Of a stretch of DNA of 64,000 nt, positions 1 through 11,739 are shown piece after piece. How positions within the stretch are numbered: position 1 is the stretch's first letter; the number at the start of each line of letters is the position of its first letter. The DNA lies in contig OX337228.1 of NCBI GenBank assembly GCA_946965045.2, forward strand, positions 3,658,001-3,722,000, read 5' to 3'. Below the pieces are notes generated by a model. That model searched no databases and was not told where the DNA came from. It was given only the letters and a program-made list of their open reading frames with translations. The stretch is from Epithemia pelagica (lineage: Eukaryota > Bacillariophyta > Bacillariophyceae > Surirellales > Surirellaceae). The translations under genes and the position numbers were made by a program.

Positions 1-3000
1 AATCACTGTCCAGCAATTCTACTTGCGGCATCGCTAAGAGAGGCCGCCGCTGCAAAACGTGAAGGAAGGCAGCCAAAGTTCACACTTTGTGTCTCTCAAG
101 GACAAGAAGAGGAAGTTCTGCTTGTAAAATGGAGGGGGCGGAGTTACATGCATTGCTCGTGGGAAAGAGCAAGCGACATTCAGCGCTTGGACACTTCGAA
201 CAATAGTACGGCGCGCAATAAGATCAGAAGGTACTATCAGGCACAAGAGACCGCTCTCGGGCCTAAGTGGAAGACAATGATACAGGCTCAAATTAGGCAA
301 GATGCGAATTCCGAGAGTGCAGAGGGAGAAGAGTACTTCCTTTTGCAATTTCTTGAAATAGAACGGATTCACGCATGCGACGAGACAGAAATGAATTTAG
401 ACGTGTTGGCAAAACAAAGGGGTCGGAATCTTTTGCGCGAGCAACAATCGTTGCAACGACGCGACGAGGCACAACAGGGAACAACCAACCCTAGCCACGA
501 AAACGCAATTGATCCTGCCCACACTCAATCCTTGAATCGGAATCCCGCAATCCCGGCCGTCTACGAATCTTTCAAGAAACTTCTTCTGGATCAAGGCAGC
601 ATTTTAGATGCCGTTTCACTTGGTCCTGACGATATTCCATGGGATCCAGAAGACAATGTGAGATATGTGGTTAAATGGAAGGGCCTACCATATGCCGAAA
701 TAACATGGGAATATTGGCGTGATATCAAACTCGATGCAGTCAACTTAGCGGAGGATTTCTGGTACCGTCAAAAAGCTCCAATAAACTTCCAAAACAAGCA
801 ACACCCTCATGTTCGTGATTTTAAGAAACTTCAGGAATCGCCAACCTTTGGGTTATCAGATCGAAGTAGACCCTCAATTGGCTTCGACGAGGCTGAAAAA
901 GATGAAGATGCGTTCAAAGGTTTCAAGTTGAGGGCTTATCAGCTTGAAGGCGTAAACTGGCTCCTATTCAACTGGTGGAATAAGAGGTCATGTATACTGG
1001 CGGTACGTAACCCGACTTTGTTTTCTTTTTACTTCTTTCTTGTCTCACGACGTTTTTCAAATTAAGGACGAGATGGGGTTAGGAAAAACTATACAGTCGA
1101 CAGCCTTTCTACGTGAACTCCAGACCAACACGAACACGAGCATCCGTGCTCCTTTCCTTATCGTGGCACCGCTCTCCCTAGCTGGGCAGTGGCAGTCAGA
1201 ATTAGCATCATGGGCGCCGGACATGAATGTTGTCCTGTACCATGGCTCAGCAGATGCTCGAGATTTTTTGGTTCAGAATGAATTTTATTTCCAAGAGCCA
1301 TTCGTTAACAAAAGCACAGCATCCAAATTGAAAAAACAACATGCAACCAAATTCAATGTGCTGATTACAACTTATGAAGTTGTTCTCAAAGACAGCTCCG
1401 TCCTTTCAAAAATAAAGTGGAGAGTGCTTATTGTGGACGAAGCTCATCGTTTAAAGAATCATAAATCTCGTCTCTTTGACGAGCTTGCGGCAGTACCTCG
1501 TGACCATTGTGTCCTCCTCACCGGAACTCCGATTGCAAATGCAACTGAAGAGTTGTGGGCACTTCTTCACTTTGCCAACCCCAATGTATTTTCAACTCGA
1601 GATGAATTCTTGTCAAAATTTGGTGAAATGACAGATGCTGATCAGGTCAACGAACTCCATGCCCTTCTTCGTCCGTATCTTCTTCGACGCGTTAAAGAGG
1701 ACGTCGAAAAATCATTGCCCCCCAAGGAAGAGACAATTCTTGAGGTCTCGCTTACACCGATCCAGAAGACATTTTACAAGGCCATATACGAGAGGAATAC
1801 ATCGTTTCTGTTCAAAGGGGCTAAAGTGAGCAACACACCAAGTTTGGCGAACGTCGCGATGGAGATTCGGAAATGTTGCAACCATCCTTTTCTTGTGCAA
1901 GGAGCCGAAGACAAGATTCTCTCGGATGCAGCAGCCAAACTTAAAGAGAAAGAAGGCACAGGGGGATCGGTGGATTATCTAAAATTGTTCGGTGAGCATC
2001 TCGTAAAATCGTCTGGGAAAATGGTCTTGATTGAGAAGCTTCTACAAAAGCTCTTCACGGGTGGTCATAAGGTTTTGATATTCAGTCAGATGGTGCGAGT
2101 ACTCGATTTGCTTGAAGAGTTGCTCAAATTGAAAAAGTATCGATATGAAAGACTAGATGGTTCAACTTCTTCTTCTTCTCGAGCTGCCAGGTCCGTATGT
2201 CATCACCCATCTCTTTTTCAGTTTCCATTTTCAGCTCACCTTTATTCTGCAGTGTGGATCGCTTTACCCGGAAATCATTCCAGCGTTTTGTAATGCTTCT
2301 CTCTACACGGGCAGGAGGATTGGGTCTTAACTTGGTTCGTGCACATTCGTTGTAGTATTTGTTGTCGGTTCGATGAACTCTCACACTCCTCTCTAGACTG
2401 CTGCTGATGTTGTAATAATTTTTGACAGTGACTGGAATCCTCAAAACGATCTGCAGGTAAGCAAGCTTGTTACTTTAACTGGAATCCGCGTTCCAATCTA
2501 ATTCGTATGGCATGCTTCTATCCCAGGCAATGGCACGCGCACATCGAATAGGACAAGAAAAACGAGTCATGGTGAGTAATCGGATCTCGTAAAATACGGA
2601 ATGGTCGAAATAGAGTGCTAACCATCTTATTTTCCGATTAGATCTACAGGGTGTTAACAGGTGAGATATCGAACGTATTACCTATGTTTTGATCAAATTC
2701 TGATCCTCGTTTTTCTTCCTTAGCCAAAACCTATGAGATGCATATGTTTCACAGTGCCAGCTTGAAACTCGGGCTGGAACGGGCGGTCCTGTCGCAGAGC
2801 CGGGAGGTGGGCGACGAGGAGGCGAACAAAAAGAAGGACCGAGAGGCTCAAGCTAAAGAAATTGATGAACTGCTGAAGAAGGGAGCGTATGATGTTTTCC
2901 GTGACGAGGATGACGAGGATGATGAAAAATTCATGGAGACGGACATTGATCAACTACTTGCTCATAATTCCAAGAAGGTGACCTACGGTACATCTGCTTC

Positions 3001-6000
3001 TTCTTCTCTGGGAAACTTCAGCAAGGCGAGTTTTGTTACAAATACAGAAGAGGGTGCCAAAGATGTGGATCTGGACGACCCTGATTTCTGGGAAAAGGCA
3101 GTAGGGCTCAATGCTCCTGTTGAAACTCCAGAAGAAGAACTTGCTATGTTGGACGATGGAGTTAAGCGCAACCGCAAACAAGTCCAAGTTTATGATCCGT
3201 ATGCTGAAACCGCGGAAGCGGAAATGCGCAAAAAAGAAAAGCTTGCCCTTGAAAAAGCGCTGGAAAAGGAAGAAAAGGAGAGACAGAGATTGGAGAAAAA
3301 GGCTAAAAAAGAGGCAGCGAAAGAGAAGAAAAAGAAAGAGCGAGAGGAGCAACAAAAGATAAAAGAGCAAAGTACAAAACAAGCTGTTAAAGATAAGGTG
3401 GTGAAGGAGGAGCTTCCGAAAAAGGCATCAACAGAGATAAAACCCATGAAAAAATCAAAGAAAAACGATCGTCAACGAGCCGAGAAACGGAAAGAGAACG
3501 AGAACCCTTCATTGGAGCAGTTGAAGCAGGCCTGGGAGCGCCAACACAGAAACCGAGCGTCCGCAGCATTCTTACGTTTCGGATTTCGATTTTGTAAAGT
3601 CCGTCATGAGTCTGGATTGGTTTCCCTTGTAAGTTTATCTTTCTTTCTTGTTGTCTTCTTTCATATTGTTCCTAACACTTCTTGAAGCCATTGCAAGACC
3701 TTGAAATTTTTTGCCGAGCATACATATACCAAATTTCCCTGCAGGTTGGCGTCTCGCTACTTTCAATGTTGCAAGATGACATTGCTGAAAGTGAATTAAG
3801 TAGGCTTATCCAGACTTGGTTGGGGGCAAGCAGTTGTCGAAATGAGCTCTGCTTCATCTTTGAGGCAATTTCTGTTGTGATGGAAATGCATGACCAAGTG
3901 GAGAGCTATCGCCGCTCTTTAAGGATGCCTGTCATCTTGGCAGAGCCAGTTTTCTCTCAAGAGCTACGGCGCGGTTGTGGCTTTAGAGCATTGAGACGCG
4001 TATGGGTCCTGTCACAGCTGAATTGTTTCATAGAAGGTATCCTTGACGAAATTTTGACCAGCCTCGGTCACGAGGAACTGGGTAAACGCGGTTGCGCGAA
4101 CGGCGATATCTCCTGCCTTGACGTTGATTTAAAGGCACGCTTTGTAACCAACGAGGAACTTGCTCTCTACATTGGAACTTGTCTCAGACACTTCGTTGGG
4201 ACTAAGCCTCCGGCGCTTTGGTGGGATCGAGAGTGCGACATCGGCCTTATCCTTGGGACGTTTATACATGGACTTGGAAACTACCGGTCAATGGGACACG
4301 ACCCGGACCTTTGTTTTCGAGGGAAGATAAAATCGTTCTCTGCGTCCTTCGGAGCTTGTAAGACGGGGGTTCAAAATTTTAACACAGCCTGCAAGGCCGC
4401 ACGGACCATATTTGACGATGCTCTTGAGGCAGGACGGATGAAAGCAGAGTTAGAGGTTCAGGCTGCCGTAGCAGCAGCCGCCAAAGCAGCGAAGGAACGA
4501 GAAGAAGATGCTGCGGTGCTTCGTGAAGGTGGAGAAGGCGTTGAAGCAGCGATAAAGAACATGCCAAAGACGCAAGTCGAAAATGCTTTCGAGTTTGATG
4601 GGACGGATTCGCACTTCGTTACGTTGGATCGGATGCAGAAGTTTGTTCGCAACTCTGTTGTTGTTTCCCAGTCTTCTAAAACGTTTATCGAAGGGAACGA
4701 TGTGACCGATGCGGTTGGGTTTCTCCCGATGCCGGATGCTCGTATTTTGGATCATCGATTGCTTTTGTTGCTTTCTCAAATCCTTGACGAACAGCCAAGT
4801 GACCCGAACCCAAGCGGTCTTGATGGGAACAAGTGGGATAGTGCTAGGGCTCGAAGTGAATTTTTCACTGCAACCATCGGAACTGGAGCTGATGAATGGA
4901 TCGGCGAATTCTCAGGAGCAGGTTTGGGCAGCTATCAATGTGGCACGACACATCGCACACTCAACGACGGTTCGGACTATTCCCATGGCTCTGCCTCTCA
5001 CGAGCTTGCCCATGTAGCGTATGGAACAGATGCTCCTCGTTATCTTCGTCAGTTAGGTGTACCAATGAATCTCACTCGCTATGCGGTCTGCGCACTCGTA
5101 AACGTGGATTCTTTGTCTGTCGAAGAGCTGTTGAAGGGTGAAAGTATGAAGTATTACGGGTGCGAAAAGGGGAGAAAGGATAGAGAACACGTAGATGAGG
5201 CAAATATCACTCCCACAGATGCCACCGGACAGAAGGTGATTCAGAGAGACGACAAGTTGTCACGTATTCCGGAACAGTTCAGGCAAAACGAGAAACTACG
5301 AACTGCTATTTGTATGTCAGTCCTGGTCTATGGTTACTCCTCGGATACATCTAGTTCGGTCCATTCCGACCTTTTGTCTCTGTTGGGGACATCTCTTGAC
5401 AGTACATTTTTCGATTTCCGTTCGATTGTCGCCAAGCATGTCGACCCGGAGGACATCCCAGACGAAGCGGCCACCAAAGCCTATGTCGAAAACGTCTTGA
5501 TTCCGCACTGTTTACAGTTGTGCCTATACGGGAACGGGCCTTTAATTCGTGACGCCCGTGGCAGTCAGGGAGAGTATGAGACAGCCTTAGGTGTTAGTCT
5601 GCATACTGAACCCAGTCGTCCACAGCTTACTCCCATCCCCGATCCTTGCCTTCCACTCCAGGAACACTCAACAGAAGCTGTTTGTCATGCAAGTGCCTTG
5701 CTGCGCCGAGTCAACTTATTGAGAGCTTGCCATTTCATTTGTCGGTGCAAAGACTTATCAGCCATGGTCGTGGAAAAATCGGCGCAACAGATTGGTGATC
5801 TCCAAGAGCTTCCTGTTTGGTGGTGCCCTTGGATCCATGACATTGCCCTGGTTGTGCATGCTGCTACGAACGGACTTTTTTCGATCATATCAACGAGGAA
5901 TAACCACCCCATATTCGCGAAAGGTCATGTTGAAGATTTTCTTCGGTCGGCGTTGCCACAACCTACAGACGGGTCTGTGCCTGGTTCCATTAATTCATCA

Positions 6001-6174
6001 CAAGATACCACTGACGAGTGGATCCGAGAGGAATGTGAAAAGTTTCCCCTCATGAATCAAATTGAACGACGGTTGTCATTCTTCTGTGACTTCGTGACTT
6101 CGAAAGCGACAGATAGCTCAGACCGTTATTGCAATCTTCCAATGTTTGACCACGGAGGATGGCCAAGACTCTGA
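1..6174 (+). CDS. CHD-type SNF2 chromatin remodelling ATPase (5' partial)
   Basis: This is the C-terminal 1907 residues of a chromodomain-helicase-DNA-binding remodeller; the frame is open from base 1, so the start lies outside the window. Exons: 1-1002, 1067-2190, 2253-2334, 2397-2456, 2527-2571, 2642-2660, 2724-3628, 3688-6174. All junctions are GT-AG and restore conserved protein. Order of domains: chromodomain 1 (LVKWRGRSYMHCSWE, about residue 45), chromodomain 2 (YVVKWKGLPYAEITWE, about 222), SNF2 ATPase with Walker A DEMGLGKT (about 335) and DEAH (about 459), helicase C with STRAGGLGLNL and the arginine-finger motif ARAHRIGQ, an acidic/basic linker, then a SANT-SLIDE-like region (LRFGFRFCKVR; DIGLILGTFIHGLGNYRSM). 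The family slides or evicts nucleosomes in the nucleus. It converges on the next gene with 143 bp between stops. The six introns crowded into the helicase C region contrast with the 2.5-kb last exon. Confidence 0.93.
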
Positions 6175-6317
6175 CTTTTCGAGAAATCCCATGCTTTGTC
6201 TGCTATTATGATATGTCAACAACCGGAGTTCGGCACTGTTTCACTGTCAAACTAAAAGGTCCTGTCGTTGGATCTTTTACACAAGATACTAACTACGCTT
6301 TCGGCACTCGGCACGTC

Positions 6318-8075
6318 TCATTGCTCCGATTTACGAATTTTATCAGTTGAAGCATTTCGATCCAACAAAGGTGGAAGCCAAAGATTATTTTGCTTTTGCT
6401 CTTCTTTCGCAGGCTCATTGATATGTAAAACCAAGTCGCACAGCGCTTCTATAAATGAATTTGGTCGACTTCTGGTGTGTATATTGCGCCAATCATCACA
6501 GGTCATTTCATGTACCAGCTTCGGGGTATCGATCGATCGAGGTTGTGTCATGTTCCCTTGAGTCGCCACTTCTTTCATCAACACATGACACCTGGCCGAC
6601 GAAGCCTCCTCGGAAGATTGGTCGTCAGGCATGGATAATATAGAGTGACTTGTCATCCCAACAGAAGCTGTCCGATCTGTCGAAGGGCTGATAGACAGTG
6701 CAGCGGGATGGGAGCGCAGATTTTTTGCATCCGCCGACTCAGAACACACCATATCATCCAACTCCATCAGTCTGCGTTTTCTGCATTGACTTTGAGTCGT
6801 CTCACGCACACACTTCATTGCCTTCCCACCAGATTTCTTCACGTCCGGTGTAATGACTCGAACGGTTGGAGTTGTGATTTTCGCGCCGTGAGGGGTAGAC
6901 GGGATCACAGATTTTCTGAAGAAGGATTGTCCATCCACGGCACAAGTATGTATCGTCTTGTCCTTTCCACCCCTCTCATGACTAGAAACCTTTCGTGTTA
7001 CTCCCTTTTGGACACAATTTCTCACAGGATCGTTTTGCACGAAGTTGCTTTTTGTTTCGTTGTTAATGCTGCTATCCATGCGATTGTCGTTTTGTAGTAT
7101 TGCGTCTGTGAATTGTAGGACGGGACCTCTGCCGCATCTGGAGGAACCGTCTCTTGGTAGCACGTTTTGTGCATCGTCGAAGACAAGTGTGCGAGCAGTA
7201 GGGTGCGATTTAACATTCAACTCATTGGAAGTCGAGTCCTGATGATCATCCTCGTCCTCGCTTTCCAGGAAATCGTTGTTTACATAATGGGAGCGACGAG
7301 TGGAAGGAAAGGCACCGAAGCCACGCCATCCGCCAATTGACGACTTTCTACTCTCATCGGCACTGTGCCAAATCAAAGAATCATTTTTAGGACCCTTGCT
7401 GTTGCTGAGCGAAGTAGCAGCTTCGTCTCGATTCCTCATTGATTCTAGTCGAAACTGAAACTGCATCCATATACCTGGTGGCATTTTGCTCATCATATTT
7501 GAAGAAGCGTCAGTGCCTAGTGACAAAGTTCCATCCGCAGCATTGAAGGTTTTAGCGTTTCGACTGTCTCGATTCATGTTGTGATCGAGGTTTTTTGGTC
7601 TAAAATGAATCAATTGACGATGTCTTGCAGTGATTTCTAAACGGCCCTTGTGGTTCACATGAACCATTGCCTTCGAAAGGGCAAGCACCCGACGAGCGTC
7701 TAGCGATGGCCGACAATGAATACATGCAGAGAACGTTTTTGAATCACTCGGAGCCGTTCTACGTGTCTGTAGATGTTGTCTTGATTGGCATCCATAGGAC
7801 GGACACCCCTTCCACCAAGCCTCTACGAAATGTCGACGGCCCAATGTTACAGGCAACGATACAGTCGTCCACTCGTTCGTAGATGTGGCTTCGTCATCGA
7901 ATGCAGGTCTCGATGACGAAATGTAAGAGTAGATTGGTCTGAAGCACAGCTGCTTTTGATAGGTGGACGATATCTTTCGATGCTTTCGAGGACGATGAAG
8001 CGACAGATTGTTGGAACGAAGTTTTGAAAGTTCCCTCCAATGTGAGATTTTCGCTCCACCCTCTCCTTCTGGCAT
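6318..8075 (-). CDS. Unknown protein with an FHA-like N-terminal stretch
   Basis: Single-exon frame of 585 residues; I do not recognise the protein as a whole. Residues about 75-160 contain VTLGRRHFVEAWWKGC, a histidine, CIHCRP, then RVLALSKAMVHVNHKGRLEI. This order (glycine-arginine, a Cys/His cluster, a late short beta-like segment with a glycine turn) recalls a degenerate FHA fold with an inserted zinc-binding-like cluster, but that is inference. The remainder is polar and rich in Ser, Arg and Asp, probably disordered. The C-terminal segment (EMTCDDWRNIHTRSRPN...LCDLVLHINE) looks more ordered. The ATG at 8075 is the first in frame. It is divergent from the glycosyltransferase gene at 8495 with a 419-bp shared upstream region. 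Confidence 0.6.
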   Translation of the reverse strand: MPEGEGGAKISHWRELSKLRSNNLSLHRPRKHRKISSTYQKQLCFRPIYSYISSSRPAFDDEATSTNEWTTVSLPVTLGRRHFVEAWWKGCPSYGCQSRQHLQTRRTAPSDSKTFSACIHCRPSLDARRVLALSKAMVHVNHKGRLEITARHRQLIHFRPKNLDHNMNRDSRNAKTFNAADGTLSLGTDASSNMMSKMPPGIWMQFQFRLESMRNRDEAATSLSNSKGPKNDSLIWHSADESRKSSIGGWRGFGAFPSTRRSHYVNNDFLESEDEDDHQDSTSNELNVKSHPTARTLVFDDAQNVLPRDGSSRCGRGPVLQFTDAILQNDNRMDSSINNETKSNFVQNDPVRNCVQKGVTRKVSSHERGGKDKTIHTCAVDGQSFFRKSVIPSTPHGAKITTPTVRVITPDVKKSGGKAMKCVRETTQSQCRKRRLMELDDMVCSESADAKNLRSHPAALSISPSTDRTASVGMTSHSILSMPDDQSSEEASSARCHVLMKEVATQGNMTQPRSIDTPKLVHEMTCDDWRNIHTRSRPNSFIEALCDLVLHINEPAKEEQKQNNLWLPPLLDRNASTDKIRKSEQ

Positions 8076-8494
8076 TGCCGGAATTTGTTCCTCCTCAATT
8101 GAACAATTCTGCTAGTGACAGATCAGTTCTGGAGTCTTCCGACAAGAGATGCAAGGTACTCCTTTGTTGTCGTATGGTGAACACGAGCTTTTATTCCCTT
8201 CCAGAGCAACACCCACATCGACTGTCTGTGCGGATTGCGGATTCATCTGGTCAGGTGCCCTGCACAACTCCAGCCTGGGGTCCAATGCCACATTCAGTCA
8301 GTCGCTGATTTTCCCAGAGCGAGCTGGTCACAATTTGATCTGCGACCTGCGATGCGACAGCCTATGTCTGTCTGTATTCAAACGACGACTCCAAAAGACT
8401 CAGGTCCATTACGAGTGCTCATATACAAAAAGTGAGGACACAGACATATCTGAGAAGTGTAGTATCTTCAAAGAGAGAGGATTACGACGCAAAA
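8076..8494. other. Shared upstream region of two divergent genes
   Basis: This interval separates the minus-strand start at 8075 from the plus-strand start at 8495, so it should hold both promoters. I see no clear TATA box or repeat. Open frames here continue into the neighbours in the wrong frame and look like shadows. Confidence 0.4.
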
Positions 8495-10507
8495 ATGCCA
8501 TCAACAGCGATTCTGCCTCACGGTGTTGCGCCTCAGAAACAACGACGGCTTCATCCGACACAATGGGCTCGTACGCCGTTCGAAACGTCGTCAGACATGT
8601 TCTTAACAAGCAGGTTTTGCTTGCTCGTCTTGGTGATCGCGATCCCTTCATTCTTATTGGGATCGACAATATCGCTCTATGCTGGAGTTGATTGCTCCCA
8701 TACGAAACATGGATCTGATCTCAACCGAAACAGTTTCACTGAAAGCAGTGGCAAGGACAAATCAACCGACGAACTGATCGAAAAACGAGTACAAGAACTC
8801 TTAAAGCAACGTGAAGAAGACCTTCTCTCCAAACATACCACATTGGTGAGAAAAATGGTGGAAGAACGTTTGAAAGAAGAATGCAATAATCCCTCCTCTT
8901 CCCGCGCGGGAGGTCGTATCATTGATTCTGATTCCGTCGGAAACATGGTCGCAGGCATAACGATGACTCCAAAATCAAATTTTACCGACTTTATTGATCT
9001 AGGAGTGCCTCTTGACAAACTTTCCCGCGGCTCCGACCATGTAATGGTCCTCTACAGCACGTACTATTCCATGCCCGACGAACTGAAACAATCAAATGGG
9101 GAACAGTCGTCCATCCCGAAGATGACGCACACGGATGCTCTTGAACACTGCGACTATTTGAATGTTTTGTTGTTAGACCATTCGAGGACGCGTAAACAGT
9201 GCTTGGCCCTGGTACCTCAATACGAGTCGTATCATCTTCAAAAATGGATGCGAGTTCCAGAAAAGCACAATGGACGACATGGAAAACTTGACTCGTCTCA
9301 ACCTCTTCGTTTGGTGTCCCGTGGACACAATGGGAACAAAGAAGATTTCCCACCACCCAGAAAAGAAGTAAGCCAACGGGCGTTTGAAATGATTCGAACT
9401 TATCTGAACTCTCTTGGCGATGTCGAGAATGAACTGAGAGAGCTGATCAAGAGCGACTTGAAACCATACAATGATAAAATCATCATTGTTATGGTCTGCA
9501 ACTTTGGACAGTCGGAACTCCTAATGAATTTCGCCTGTAATGCGAGAGCAAGAAATTTTGATCTCTCTGCGGTTTTGGTTTTTGCTGCAGATCGTGAAAC
9601 CGAAGAACTGGCGAAGTCACTTGGCCTTGCTGCCTATTATGACGAACGCGTACGTACAAATCTATGTTTAGTCTGTTCCTCTCTGACGTCGACCTCTTCG
9701 TTTCTAACGTTTCGAAATTTTCTCCGTACTTAGAATTTTGGGGACATACCATCTGAGGCAGCTCAACACTATGGTGATATGTACTTCTCGGCGATGATGG
9801 TTGCCAAGATTGTTTGCGTTCAGCTTATATCACATCTGGGCTACGACCTCTTGTTCCAAGATGTTGATATTATTTGGTACCAGCACCCTCTTAGTGACTA
9901 CTTTGCAAAGCCTGGTCATTGGAGCCTGAAATACGATACGATTTTTCAAGACGACGGTGGACACACTGTCAGATATACTCCCTATTCGGCGAACTCTGGC
10001 TTTTACTACGTCAGAAACAATTTGCGAACACGTAGTTTCCTCAATACCTTACTAATGTCCACTGACATGATAATGGAAACTGACAGTCACCAACAGGCAA
10101 TGATCGCTGTCCTCAACGAGCATGTCTCTCTCTATGGGCTTCGTGTGAAGGTTGTATCTCGAGATGAAGATGATATGCCAGGAGGTTTCCAGTGGAATAT
10201 GAAGTCTGGCAAATACATGAGGGCTTTTTTCAATGGGGAGATCAGACCGCTCATCTTCCACATGAGCTGGACAAACAACAAGGATAATAAGTTGAAATTC
10301 TTCCAACAAATGGGCGCTTGGCACGTGGAAGAAAGGTGTATTGCCAAGAAGAAGAAGGAAATTGGAGTTACTACGGTAGACGAAATGGTATCAACCTGTT
10401 GTTCGGCCGAGCCGATCTTCAAGTGCCACTACAATGACAAGCCTAGCATTCGCCCATGCAAGGACAGCCCTGCCATTGACAATGGGAAGCGGCCTTCGTT
10501 TTGGTAG
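8495..10507 (+). CDS. Type II membrane glycosyltransferase, Nucleotid_trans-like
   Basis: Predicted 642-residue protein from exons 8495-9649 and 9734-10507; the 84-bp intron ends in a stop triplet, so it must be removed. Splicing joins YYDER to NFGDIPSEAA in frame. A single hydrophobic segment (about residues 34-52, LVLVIAIPSFLLGSTISLY) follows a short basic N-terminus, typical of Golgi type II transferases; an 80-residue charged stem with coiled-coil character follows. The lumenal catalytic part contains KIIIVMVCNFGQ, a DxD-type metal/nucleotide-sugar site in LLFQDVDIIWYQHP (about residue 426), and HQQAMIAVLNE, the pattern of the nucleotide-diphospho-sugar transferase family (PF03407-like). 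Donor and acceptor cannot be told from sequence. I use the ATG at 8495; an in-frame GTG lies 63 bp upstream. A perfect TACTCCTAGGAGTA palindrome lies 101 bp after the stop. Confidence 0.85.
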
Positions 10508-10607
10508 CGCTAATTCCCTTTCTGGCTCCCAGTCAGATCCAACATCCAATCATGTTGAAAGAGTACTAGCAGTGCTTTTAGCACATGAAACAATAATCCT
10601 CTACCTC

Positions 10608-10637
10608 TACTCCTAGGAGTATGGAGTCCTAGGAGTA
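10608..10637. terminator. CTCCTAGGAG palindrome downstream of the glycosyltransferase gene
   Basis: A perfect 14-bp palindrome, TACTCCTAGGAGTA (10608-10621), is followed at once by a second, partial copy (GTCCTAGGAGTA). The pair lies 101 bp after the stop codon at 10507. Similar palindromes recur in other intergenic regions of the window. A role in 3'-end formation is inference only. Confidence 0.3.
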
Positions 10638-10906
10638 AATCCTAAAGTTCCCTAAACCATAAGCTATGTGCCCCTTCTACAATGCACGTTCGGGTTACAT
10701 GCGATCTTTGTGCGATCGGATAGTCATGGGTATCTTTCCCCACAAAAAAATGAGAGGACGACGTGAAGGAAGCGGCATGCGATGGTTTGCCTTTTGCCTT
10801 AGCATTGAGAACAAGAAACAATCATAGTTTGCAAGGTTCTGCCAAGAAGAGAAACGAGAAATAATGATGATGTGTCCTTTGTCATGATAATTACTTCTCT
10901 TGTACG

Positions 10907-11529
10907 AGTAAGGGCTGGGTAAGCCGATCCATGTTCGGCTAGGTAGGTTCAGTACATTAAGCTACGTAGTACTATTTTCATCACTGTAACAAGTGGGGCG
11001 GATGGTCACACCGAGTCTCAAATCGAAAACATGGCGCCACGAGAAACAATGCAATCCGGAAGCCACCATTAGACAATGGTCGAAGCCATCACCCCCATGG
11101 CAATAACTTCCTGGATAATTGGGCTTGACTGAATCACTTCTAGAATAAGACTCTTTACTACTAGATCAACTATGCTTTCAATTTGATTCAGTCACCGTTG
11201 AGAAATGATGAAGTTAGGAAGGTTTTTGGAATACATCACCAAAGAAAAATGAGTATACCTTTTGATCCAACGCGACAAATCTTCTGTAGCTGCAGAACGC
11301 AGTAATACTAGCAAACTCAAACAACTTACAGTAGTCGGATGTTGATGCGATGCATGAGTGAATGCATACGGCATCACCGGATCTCGCCGTCATCGTGGAG
11401 TGTTTTTGCATTTTTTCGGACTTCCCACCATTTCAGGTATGACGTGTACTATGGGATCTTATGTACAATACGTAGCTTTTGTACTGAACCTACCTAGCCG
11501 AACATTGATCGGCTTACCCAGCCCTTACT
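10907..11529. repeat. Inverted-repeat element with ~62-bp arms (MITE-like)
   Basis: The left arm 10907-10968 begins AGTAAGGGCTGGGTAAGCC; the right arm 11469-11529 is its reverse complement. The first 49 positions differ at one base, and a one-base indel follows before a shared GCTACGTA. The arms enclose about 500 bp without a transposase. Size and structure suggest a non-autonomous DNA transposon or foldback element. I could not see a clear target duplication next to the arms. Confidence 0.65.
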
Positions 11530-11739
11530 GCTGCAAGGATCTCTTTCCCAGACGAAAATACGGTATTCAAATCTGTGCACGATGTCACACCCAGGCTCAC
11601 GCGGATGAGGGCACATGTCTTCATGGTCACGAACCTCGAGTTCCTGTCCCTGCACCTTCCTCGTACGAATACCAATGTGTGATACTCGGACCTTGGAGAC
11701 CTTGTTCATGCTTCCTGCAACCTAAACGAGACCTCTTTC

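Larger units (their letters stand above)
10508..11739. other. Intergenic region with a large inverted repeat
   Basis: No convincing gene. It holds the palindromes at 10608-10637 and the inverted-repeat element at 10907-11529. A shorter 10-bp inverted pair (GACTGAATCA / TGATTCAGTC, near 11128 and 11182) lies inside that element. The frame at 11358-11789 overlaps the repeat and has no family features. Confidence 0.5.
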
